From positions 20,493,600 to 20,557,599 of the forward strand of contig OY987226.1 of the NCBI GenBank assembly GCA_963920705.1: 64,000 bases of DNA, written 5' to 3'. The translations under genes were made by a program, and so were the position numbers. A model generated the notes under the pieces. It worked only from the letters and a program-made list of their open reading frames with translations. It was not told the DNA's origin and did no database searches. Positions 37,790 to 48,427 of the stretch are shown here, in pieces (the first letter of the stretch is position 1; each line of letters opens with the position of its first letter). This DNA is from Odiellus spinosus (lineage: Eukaryota; Arthropoda; Arachnida; Opiliones; Phalangiidae).

Positions 37790-40700
37790 GGGGGTGTATT
37801 TTCTATTAGTTGTTTTACAGGGGGTGTATTTTCTATTAGTTGTTTTACAGGGGGTGTATTTTCTATTAGTTGTTTTACAGGGGGTGTATTTTCTATTAGT
37901 TGTTTTATAGGGGGTGTATTTTCTATTAGTTGTTTTACAGGGGGTGTATTTTCTATTAGTTGTTTTACAGGGGGTGTATTTTCTATTAGTTGTTTTACAG
38001 GGGGTGTATTTTCTATTAGTTATTTTACAGGGGGTGTATTTTCTATTAGTTATTTTACAGGGGGTGTATTTTCTATTAGTTATTTTACAGGGGGTGTATT
38101 TTCTATTAGTTATTTTACAGGGGGTGTATTTTCTATTAGTTATTTTACAGGGGAGTGTATTTTCTATTAGTTATATTACAGGGGGTGTATTTTCTATTAG
38201 TTGTTTTACAGGGGGTGTATTTTCTATTAGTTATTTTACAGGGGGTGTATTTTCTATTAGTTATTTTACAGGGGGTGTATTTTCTATTAGTTATTTTACA
38301 GGGGGTGTATTTTCTATTAGTTACTTTACAGGGGGTGTATTTTCTATTAGTTATTTTACAGGGGGTGTATTTTCTATTAGTTATTTTACAGGGGGTGTAT
38401 TTTCTATTAGTTATTTTACAGGGGGTGTATTTTTTATTAGTTATTTTACAGGGGGTGTATTTTCTATTAGCTATTTTACAGGGGGTGTATTTATTTTACA
38501 GGGGGTGTATTTTATTTATTTTACAGGGGGTGTATTTTCTATTATTTATTTTACAGGGGGTGTATTTTCTATTAGTTATTTTACAGGGGGTGTATTTTTT
38601 ATTAGTTATTTTACTGGGGGTGTATTTTCTATTAGTTATTTTACAGGGGGTGTATTTATTTTACAGGGGGTGTATTTTCTATTATTTATTTTACAGGGGG
38701 TGTATTTTCTATTATTTATTTTACAGGGGTGTATTTTCTATTATTTATTTTACAGGGGGTGTATTTTCTATTATTTATTTTACAGGGGGTGTATTTTCTA
38801 TTATTTATTTTACAGGGGGTGTATTTTCTATTATTTATTTTACAGGGGGTGTATTTTCTATTAGTTATTTTACAGGGGTTGTATTTTTTATTAGTTATTT
38901 TACAGGGGGTGTATTTTTAGTTATTTTACAGGGGGTGTATTTTCTTTTAGTTATTTTACAGGGGGTGTATTTTTTTTTAGTTATTTTACAGGGGGTATAT
39001 TTTCTATTAGTTATTTTACAGGGGGTATTTTCTATTAGCTAATTTACAGGGGGTGTATTTTCTATTAGTTTTTTTACAGGGGTGTATTTTCTTTTAGTTA
39101 TTTTACAGGGGGTGTATTTTTTATTAGTTATTTTACAGGGGGTGTATTTTTAGTTATTTAAAGGGGGTGTATTTTTTATTAGTTATTTTACAGGGGGTGT
39201 ATTTTTAGTTATTTAAAGGGGGTGTATTTTCTATTATTTATTTTACAGGGGGTGTATTTTCTATTATTTATTTTACAGGGGTGTATTTTCTATTATTTAT
39301 TTTACAGGGGGTGTATTTTCTATTATTTATTTTACAGGGGGTGTATTTTCTATTATTTATTTTACAGGGGGTGTATTTTCTATTATTTATTTTACAGGGG
39401 GTGTATTTTCTATTAGTTATTTTACAGGGGGTGTATTTTTTATTAGTTATTTTACAGGGGTGTATTTTTAGTTATTTTACAGGGGGTGTATTTTCTTTTA
39501 GTTATTTTACAGGGGGTGTATTTTTTTAGTTATTTTACAGGGGGTATATTTTCTATTAGTTATTTTACAGGGGGTATTTTCTATTAGCTAATTTACAGGG
39601 GGTGTATTTTCTATTAGTTTTTTTACAGGGGTGTATTTTCTTTTAGTTATTTTACAGGGGGTGTATTTTTTATTAGTTATTTTACAGGGGGTGTATTTTT
39701 AGTTATTTAAAGGGGGTGTATTTTCTATTAGTTGTTTTACAGGGGGTGTATTTTTTATTAGTTATTTTACAGGGGGTGTATTTTTTATTAGTTATTTTAC
39801 AGGGGTTGTATTTTCTATTAGTTATTTTACAGGGGGTGTATTTTCTTTTAGTTATTTTACAGGGGGTGTATTTTCTTTTAGTTATTTTACAGGGGGTGTA
39901 TTTTCTTTTAGTTATTTTACAGGGGGTGTATTTTCTATTAGTTATTTTACAGGGGGTGTATTTTCTATTAGTTATTTTACAGGGGGTGTATTTTCTATTA
40001 GTTATTTTAAAGGGGGTGCATTTTCTATTAGTTTTTTTACAGGGGTGTATTTTCTATTAGTTATTTTACAGGGGGTGTATTTTTTATTAGTTATTTTACA
40101 GGGGGTGTATTTTTTATTAGTTATTTTACAGGGGGTGTATTTTTAGTTATTTAAAGGGGGTGGATTTTCTATTAGTTATTTTACACGGGGTGTATTTTCT
40201 ATTAGTTATTTTACAGGGGGTGTATTTTCTATTAGTTATTTTACAGGGGGTGTATTTTCTATTAGTTATTTTATTGGGGGTGTATTTTCTATTAGTTATT
40301 TTACAGGGGGTGTATTTTCTATTAGTTATTTTACAGGGGGTGTATTTTCTATTAGTTATTTTACAGGGGTTGTATTTTTTATTAGTTATTTTACAGGGGG
40401 TGTATTTTTGTTATTTTACAGGGGGTGTATTTTCTTTTAGTTATTTTACTGGGGGTGTATTTTCTATTAGCTAATTTACAGGGGGTGTATTTTCTATTAG
40501 TTTTTTTACAGGGGTGTATTTTCTATTAGTTATTTTACAGGGCGTGTATTTTCTTTTAGTTATTTTACAGGGGGTGTATTTTTTATTAGTTATTTTACAG
40601 GGGGTGTATTTTTAATTTTTTAAAGGGGGTGTATTTTCTATTAGTTGTTTTACAGGGGGTGTATTTTCTATTAGTTGTTTTACAGGGGGTGTATTTTTAA

Positions 40701-42950
40701 TTATTTAAAGGGGGTGTATTTTCTATTAGTTGTTTTACAGGGGGTGTATTTTCTATTAGTTGTTTTACAGGGGGTGTATTTTCTATTAGTTATTTTACAG
40801 GGGGTGTATTTTCTATTAGTTATTTTACAGGGGGTGTATTTTCTATTAGTTATTTTACAGGGGGTGTATTTTCTATTAGTTATTTTACAGGGGGTGTATT
40901 TTCTATTAGTTATTTTACAGGGGGTGTATTTTCTATTAGTTATTTTACAGGGGGTGTATTTTCTATTAGTTGTTTTACAGGGGGTGTATTTTCTATTAGT
41001 TATTTTACAGGGGGTGTATTTTCTATTAGTTATTTTACAGGGGGTGTATTTTCTATTAGTTATTTTACAGGGGGTGTATTTTCTATTAGTTATTTTACAG
41101 GGGGTGTATTTTCTATTAGTTATTTTACAGGGGGTGTATTTTCTATTAGTTATTTTAAAGGGGGGTGTATTTTCTATTAGTTGTTTTACAGGGGGTGTAT
41201 TTTCTATTAGTTATTTTACAGGGGGTGTATTTTCTATTAGTTATTTTACAGGGGGTGTATTTTCTATTAGTTATTTTACAGGGGGTGTATTTTCTATTAG
41301 TTATTTTACAGGGGGTGTATTTTCTATTAGTTATTTTAAAGGGGGGTGTATTTTCTATTAGTTATTTTACAGGTGGTGTATTTTCTATTAGTTATTTTAC
41401 AGGGGGTGTATTTTCTATTAGTTATTTTACAGGGGGTGTATTTTCTATTAGTTATTTTACAGGGGGTGTATTTTCTATTAGTTATTTTACATTGGGTGTA
41501 TTTTCTATTAGTTATTTTACAGGGGGTGTATTTTCTATTAGTTATTTTACAGGGGGTGTATTTTCTATTAGTTATTTTACAGGGGGTGTATTTTCTATTA
41601 GTTATTTTACAGGGGGTGTATTTTCTATTAGTTATTTTACAGGGGTGTATTTTCTATTAGTTATTTTACAGGGGGTGTATTTTTTATTAGTTATTTTACA
41701 GGGGGTGTATTTTCTATTAGCTATTTTACAGGGGGTGTATTTATTTTACAGGGGGTGTATTTTCTATTATTTATTTTACAGGGGGTGTATTTTCTATTAT
41801 TTATTTTACAGGGGGTGTATTTTCTATTAGTTATTTTACAGGGGGTGTATTTTCTATTAGTTATTTTACAGGGGGTGTATTTTTTATTAGTTATTTTACA
41901 GGGGGTGTATTTTCTATTAGTTATTTTACAGGGGGTGTATTTATTTTAAAGGGGGTGTATTTTCTATTATTTATTTTACAGGGGGTGTATTTTCTATTAT
42001 TTATTTTACAGGGGGTGTATTTTCTATTATTTATTTTACAGGGGGTGTATTTTCTATTATTTATTTTACAGGGGGTGTATTTTCTATTTATTTTACAGGG
42101 GGTGTATTTTCTATTATTTATTTTACAGGGGGTGTATTTTCTATTATTTATTTTACAGGGGGTGTATTTTCTATTAGTTATTTTACAGGGGTTGTATTTT
42201 TTATTAGTTATTTTACAGGGGGTGTATTTTCTTTTAGTTATTTTACAGGGGGTGTATTTTTTTTAGTTATTTTACAGGGGGTGTATTTTCTATTAGTTTT
42301 TTTACAGGGGGTGTATTTTCTATTAGCTAATTTACAGGGGGTGTATTTTCTATTAGTTTTTTTACAGGGGTGTATTTTCTTTTTGTTATTTTACAGGGGG
42401 TGTATTTTTTATTAGTTATTTTACAGGGGGTGTATTTTTTATTAGTTATTTTACAGGGGGTGTATTTATTTTACATAGGGTGTATTTTCTATTATTTATT
42501 TTACAGGGGGTGTATTTTCTATTATTTATTTTACAGGGGGTGTATTTTCTATTAGTTATTTTACAGGGTGTGTATTTTCTATTAGTTATTTTACAGGGGG
42601 TGTATTTTCTATTAGTTATTTTACAGGGGGTGTATTTTCTATTAGTTATTTTACAGGGGGTGTATTTTTTATTAGTTATTTTACAGGGGGTGTATTTCCT
42701 ATTAGTTATTTTACAGGGGGTGTATTTATTTTACAGGGGGTGTATTTTCTATTATTTATTTTACAGTGGGTGTATTTTCTATTATTTATTTTACAGGGGT
42801 GTATTTTCTATTATTTATTTTACAGGGGGTGTATTTTCTATTATTTATTTTACAGGGGGTGTATTTTCTTTTATTTATTTTACAGGGGGTGTATTTTCTA
42901 TTATTTATTTTACAGGGGGTGTATTTTCTATTATTTATTTTACATGGGGT
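37790..42950 (+). repeat. Right part of the main array, TTATTT-rich
   Basis: No higher-order landmark A-D set occurs here apart from a weak D-like GGGGGTGCATTTTC unit near 40014. Long runs of near-identical CTATTAGT units (40770-41650) alternate with TTATTTATTTTACAG groups (38490-38850, 39222-39410, 41735-42150, 42470-42950). The region ends where ACATGGGGTGTACCCC introduces the palindromic zone. Confidence 0.8.
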
Positions 42951-43999
42951 GTACCCCTTGTAAAAAAATAATAAAAGATTTTTTTTTCAAGGGGTACCCC
43001 TTGTATTATTTATTTTTTTACAGGGGGGTGTATTTATTATTTATTTTTTACAGGGGGTGTATTTATTATTAATTTTTTACAGGGGGTGTATTTATTATTT
43101 ATTTTTTACAGGGAGTGTATTTATTATTATTTTTTTACAGGGGGTGTATTTATTAAAAATAAATTATAAGGGGTACCCCTTGTAAAAAAAATCAAATATT
43201 AGAAGGGTACCCCTTTAAGAAAAAACCATTATTATTTTTCTACAAGGGGTACCCCTTGTAAAAAAAAAAAAACAATTATTATTTTTTTACAAGGGTGTAT
43301 TTACAATTTTTTTTTACAGGGGGTGTATTTATTATTTATTTTTTTACAGGGGGTGTATTTATTATTTATTTTTTTTACAGGGGGTGTATTTATTATTTTT
43401 TTTACAGGGGGTGTATTTATTACTTATTTTTTTTACAGGGGGTGTATTTATAATTTTTTTTTTTACTGGGGGTGTATTTATTAAAAATCAAAACCCCTTG
43501 TAAAAAAAATCAATTATTTTTTTAAAAGGGGTCCCCCTTGTAAAACAATAATAATTGATTTTAATAAATGCACCCCCTGTAAAAAAAAATAATAATAAAT
43601 ACACCCCCTTTAAAAAAATAAATAATAAATACACCCCCTGTAAAAAAAAATAAATAATAAATACACCCGCTGTAAAAAAAATAAATAATAAATACACCCC
43701 CTGTCAAAAAAATTAATAATAAATACACCCGCCGTAAAAAAATAATAATTGATTTTTTTTTTCAAGGGGTACCCCTTGTAAAAAAATAATAATTGATTTT
43801 TTTTTTCAAGGGGTACCCCTTGTAAAAAAAATCAAATATTATAATTTTAGAAGGGTATCCCTTGTAAAAAAATAATAATTGATTTTTAATAAATACACCC
43901 CCTGTAAAAAAATAAGTAATAAATACACCCCCTGTAAAAAAAAAATAATAAATTCACCCCCTGTAAAAAAATAAATAATAAATACACCCCCCTGTAAAA

Positions 44000-44030
<31 letters not shown>

Positions 44031-46830
44031 ACACCCCTGTAAAAAAAAATAAATACACCCCGTGTAAAAAAAATAATAATTGTTTTTTTTTTTTTTTTTT
44101 TTTTTTTTTATTACAAGGGGTATCCCTTGTAAAAAAATAATAATTGGTTTTTTTAAAAGGGTACCCTTCTAAATTTATAATAATTGATTTTTTTACAAGG
44201 GGTACCCCTTATAATTGATTTTTAATAAATACACCCCCTGTAAAAAAATTATAATAAATACACTCCCTGTAAAAAATAAATAATAAATAAACCCCCTGTA
44301 AAAAAATAATAATAAATACTCTCCCTGTAAAAAATAAATAATAAATACACCCCCTGTAAAAAAATTAATAATAAATACACCCCCTGTAAAAAAATTAATA
44401 ATAAATACACCCCCTGTAAAAAAATAAATAATATATATACCACCTGTAAAAAAAAATTATAAATTCACCCCCTGTAAAAAAAATAAATAATAAATACACC
44501 CCCTGTAAAAAAAAATAAATACACCCGCTGTAAAAAAATAATTGATTTTTTTTTTTTCAAGGGGGTACCCCTTGTAAAAAAATAATAATTGATTTTTAAT
44601 AAATGCACCCCCTGTAAAAAAAATAATTAATACACCCCCTGTAAAAAAATAATAAATACACCCCCCTGTAAAAAAAATAATCAAATACACCCCATGTAAA
44701 AAAATAAATAATATATACACCCCCTTTAAAAAAAAATAATAAATACACCCCCTGTAAAAAAAATAATAAATACACCCCCTGTAAAAAAAATAATAAATAC
44801 ACCCCCTGTAAAAAATAAATAATATATATACCACCTGTAAAAAAATAATAAATACACCCCCTGTAAAAAAAAATTATAAATACACCCCCTGTAAAAAAAA
44901 AAAATAGCTACACCCCCTGTAAAAAAAATAATAAATACACCCGCTGTAAAAAAATAATTGATTTTTTTTTTTTTCAAGGGGTACTCCTTGTAAAAAAATA
45001 ATAATTGATTTTTAATAAATGCAACCCCTGTAAAAAAAAATAATTAATACACCCCCTGTAAAAAAAAATAATAAATACACCCCATGTAAAAAAATAAATA
45101 ATATATACACCCCCTTTTAAAAAAAAATAATAATAAATACACCCCCTGTGAAAAAAATAAATAATAAATACACCCCCTGTAAAAAATAAATAATAAATAC
45201 ACCCCCTTTAAAAAAAATAAATAATAAATACACCCCTGTAAAAAAAATAAATACACCCCCTGTAAAAAATTAATAATTGATTTTTTTTTACAATCGGTAC
45301 CCCTTGTAAAAAAATAATAATTGATTTTTTTTTCAAGGAGTACCCCTTGTAAAAAAATAATAATTGATTTTTTTTTTCAAGGAGTACCCCTTGTAAAAAA
45401 ATAATACTTGGTTTTTATTTAATTGGGTACCCCTTGTAATATTATAATAATTGATTTTTTTACAAGGGGTACCCCTTATAATTGATTTTTAATAAATACA
45501 CCCCCTGTAAAAAAATAATAATAAATACACCCCCTGTAAAAAAAATAAATAATAAATACACCCCATGTAAAAAAAAATAAATAATAAATACACCCCCTCT
45601 AAAAAAAAATAATAAATACACCCCCTGTAAAAAAATAAATAATAAATATACCACCTGTAAAAAAAAAAAAAATAGACCCCCTGTAAAAAAAAATAATAAA
45701 TTCACCCCCTGTAAAAGAAAATAAGTAATAAATCCACCTCCTGTTAAAAAAAAATTAATTAATAAATATACCACCTGTAAAAAAAATAAATAGACCCCCT
45801 GTAAAAAAATAAATAATAAACTCACCCCCTGTAAAAAAATAATTGTTTTTTTTTTACAAGGGGTACCACTTGTAAAAAAATAAATAATAAATACACCCCA
45901 TGTAAAAAAAAAATAATAATAAATACACCCCCTGTAAAAAAAATAAATAATAAATACACCCCATGTAAAAAAAATAATAATAAATACACCCCCTGTAAAA
46001 AAAATAAATAATAAATACACCCCATGTAAAAAAATAAATAATAAATACACCCCCTGTAAAAAAAAATAATAATAAATACACCCCCTGTAAAAAAAATAAA
46101 TAATAAATACACCCCCAGTAAAAAAATAAATAATAAATATACATCCTGTTAAAAAAAATATATAAAAAATACACCCCCTGTAAAAAAAAAATAAATACAC
46201 CCGCTGTAAAAAAATGATAATTGATTTTTTTTTACAAGGGGTACCCCTTGTAAAAAAATAATAATTGATTTTTTTTACAAGGGGTACCCCTTGTAAAAAA
46301 ATAATAATTGATTTTTTTTTATAAGGGGTACCCCTTGTAAAAAATAAAAATTGATTTTTTTAACAAGGGGTACCCCTTGTAAAAAAATTTAATTGATTTT
46401 TAATAAATACACCCCCTGTAAAAAAAAATAATAAATACACCCCCTGTAAAAAAATAAATAATAAATACACCCCCTGTAAAAAAAAAAATAATAAATACAC
46501 CCCCTGTAAAAAAATAAATAATAAATATACCACCTGTAAAAAAAATAAATAATAAATACACCCCCTGTAAAAAAATAATAAATACACCCCCTGTAAAAAA
46601 ATAATTGATTTTTTTTTCAAGGGGTACCTCTTGTAAAAAAATAATAATTGATTTTTAATAAATACACCCCCTGTAAAAAAAATAATAAATACACCCCCTG
46701 TAAAAAAAAATAAATAAGAAATACACCCTCTGTAAAAAAAAATAATAAATACACCCCCTGTAAAAAAAATAATTAATAAATGCACCCCCTGCAAAAAAAT
46801 AATAATTGATTTTTTTACAAGGGGTACCAA
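42951..46830. repeat. Degenerate, strand-switching edge of the satellite with palindromes
   Basis: Units of the same family persist as TTTTTTACAGGGGGTGTATTTATTATTTAT but become A/T-tract rich and uneven in length. From 42951 to about 43490 they keep the plus orientation. From about 43560 to 46800 they are reverse complemented (AATAAATACACCCCCTGTA). Interspersed are blocks centred on AAGGGGTACCCCTT, flanked by TTGTAAAAAAATAATAATTG and its complement. These palindromes lie near 42955, 42993, 43172, 43250, 43770, 43812, 44570, 45300, 45470 and 46240-46375 (four in a row, about 43 bp apart). Small ORFs on the minus strand only read the repeat. No gene is visible. Confidence 0.9.
43996..44022. repeat. 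A27 homopolymer paired with T27 at 44083-44109
   Basis: A run of 27 A is followed 60 bp later by a run of exactly 27 T (44083-44109), with inverted satellite fragments between and around them. Together they form an inverted repeat. Homopolymer length is prone to sequencing error, so the exact equality may be chance. Confidence 0.75.
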
Positions 46831-46836
46831 TCCTGT

Positions 46837-48131
46837 TTTTCAAGAGTAAACAACTTTTTCAAAAGTAGATTTTCGAAAAGTACGACGCCCCTTCGAAAAA
46901 TACGACGCCCCTTCGAAAAATACGACGCCCCTTCGAAAAATACGACGCCCCTTCGAAAAATACGACGCCCCTTCGAAAAATACGACGCCCCTTCGAAAAA
47001 TACGACGCCCCTTCGAAAAATACGACGCCCCTTCGAAAAATACGACGCCCCTTCGAAAAATACGACGCCCCTTCGAAAAATACGACGCCCCTTCGAAAAA
47101 TACGACGCCCCTTCGAAAAATACGACGCCCCTTCGAAAAATACGACGCCCCTTCGAAAAATACGACGCCCCTTCGAAAAATACGACGCCCCTTCGAAAAA
47201 TACGACGCCCCTTCGAAAAATACGACGCCCCTTCGAAAAATACGACGCCCCTTCGAAAAATACGACGCCCCTTCGAAAAATACGACGCCCCTTCGAAAAA
47301 TACGACGCCCCTTCGAAAAATACGACGCCCCTTCGAAAAATACGACGCCCCTTCGAAAAATACGACGCCCCTTCGAAAAATACGACGCCCCTTCGAAAAA
47401 TACGACGCCCCTTCGAAAAATACGACGCCCCTTCGAAAAATACGACGCCCCTTCGAAAAATACGACGCCCCTTCGAAAAATACGACGCCCCTTCGAAAAA
47501 TACGACGCCCCTTCGAAAAATACGACGCCCCTTCGAAAAATACGACGCCCCTTCGAAAAATACGACGCCCCTTCGAAAAATACGACGCCCCTTCGAAAAA
47601 TACGACGCCCCTTCGAAAAATACGACGCCCCTTCGAAAAATACGACGCCCCTTCGAAAAATACGACGCCCCTTCGAAAAATACGACGCCCCTTCGAAAAA
47701 TACGACGCCCCTTCGAAAAATACGACGCCCCTTCGAAAAATACGACGCCCCTTCGAAAAATACGACGCCCCTTCGAAAAATACGACGCCCCTTCGAAAAA
47801 TACGACGCCCCTTCGAAAAATACGACGCCCCTTCGAAAAATACGACGCCCCTTCGAAAAATACGACGCCCCTTCGAAAAATACGACGCCCCTTCGAAAAA
47901 TACGACGCCCCTTCGAAAAATACGACGCCCCTTTCGAAAAATACGACGCCCCTTTCGAAAAATACGACGCCCCTTTCGAAAAATACGACGCCCCTTTCGA
48001 AAAATACGACGCCCCTTCGAAAAATACGACGCCCCTTCGAAAAATACGACGCCCCTTCGAAAAATACGACGCCCCTTTGAAAATTACGCTCTTGAAAATC
48101 TACTTTTGAAAAGGTTGTTTACTCTTGAAAA
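46837..48131. mobile_element. 20-bp tandem array bounded by 38-bp inverted repeats
   Basis: About 60 copies of a 20-bp unit (CTTCGAAAAATACGACGCCC) fill 46875-48080. Nearly all are identical. Four consecutive units at about 47930-48005 carry one extra T (21 bp). The array is framed by inverted repeats: 46837-46874 and 48094-48131 are reverse complements over 38 bp with one mismatch (key parts CAAGAGTAAACAAC and AAAAGTAGATTTTC). The framing suggests a small non-autonomous TIR element whose interior expanded, or a fold-back element. No clear target-site duplication is seen, and the right end abuts another TIR element. Each unit has three CpG dinucleotides. The unit has no sequence similarity to the 30-bp satellite. 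Confidence 0.8.
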
Positions 48132-48133
48132 TA

Positions 48134-48427
48134 TAGGGAGGGTGAAGAGGAAAATCAAGTAATTTTTTATCGAGTCTTCTACTTATTATAAGACCTATTT
48201 CCAGAGCCATTTTGTTAAAAAAAATGGCGCGACTTAGAGCATGCCACGAGTTTTTTGTTCGCTGGAAGGCATGACATTACAGGAGTGGTTGAAGGGAATA
48301 GCTTTGAAATCTGGATCTAATTTAAAATTTAAAATCATTTGGAAATATTGACCGATTGATTAACTACGCGTATAGGTCTTAGAAGAATCGATAAAATTTC
48401 GTCTGGTTTTCCTCTTCACTCTCCCTT
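48134..48427. mobile_element. MITE of about 294 bp with TIRs of 50-59 bp
   Basis: 48136-48194 (starting GGGAGGGTGAAGAGGAAAA) is the reverse complement of 48376-48425 (ending TTTTCCTCTTCACTCTCCC), apart from one 9-bp gap and scattered mismatches. TA dinucleotides lie just outside both ends (48132-48133 and 48428-48429), which would fit a Tc1/mariner-type target, but this is weak evidence. The interior has no ORF of note. It touches the inverted repeat of the 20-bp array with almost no gap. Confidence 0.75.

Larger units (their letters stand above)
1..42950 (+). repeat. Giant 30-bp satellite array (about 1,430 units)
   Basis: The sequence repeats every 30 bp almost without interruption. The core is TTTTACAGGGGGTGTATTTT followed by a variable half, usually CTATTAGT or CTGTTAGT. 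The common variant unit is 15 T, 7 G, 6 A and 2 C, so the plus strand is G+T-rich and the array has a strong strand bias. All units have the same orientation. Main variants are ACAG/GCAG/GCTG before the G-run, TTAGTTAT/TTAGTTGT/TTGGTTAT, CTTTTAGT, TTTATTAGT and shortened units of about 20-25 bp. Like variants lie in runs of 2-10 units, as expected from local unequal exchange. The array begins before the window, so its full size is unknown. I see no gene inside it. Open frames here follow from the period and do not indicate coding. Confidence 0.97.

Noticed and set aside
1-42950. Telomeric repeat array
   Set aside because: The unit is 30 bp and highly variable, and the G-rich strand runs 5' to 3' toward the unique DNA, opposite to what a chromosome end at the left edge would need. 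No TTAGG or similar short telomere repeat is present.
1-42950. G-quadruplex array
   Set aside because: There is one G5 or G6 run per 30-31 bp, so loops would be about 25 nt, beyond the usual limit. Possible only as long-loop structures, which I cannot judge from sequence.
43488-46843. Minus-strand open frames rich in F, I, Y and L
   Set aside because: They read the inverted satellite edge and the palindromes. There is no unique sequence or protein family in them.
46875-48080. CRISPR array
   Set aside because: Direct 20-bp repeats with no spacers between them and no cas genes, in a eukaryotic context.
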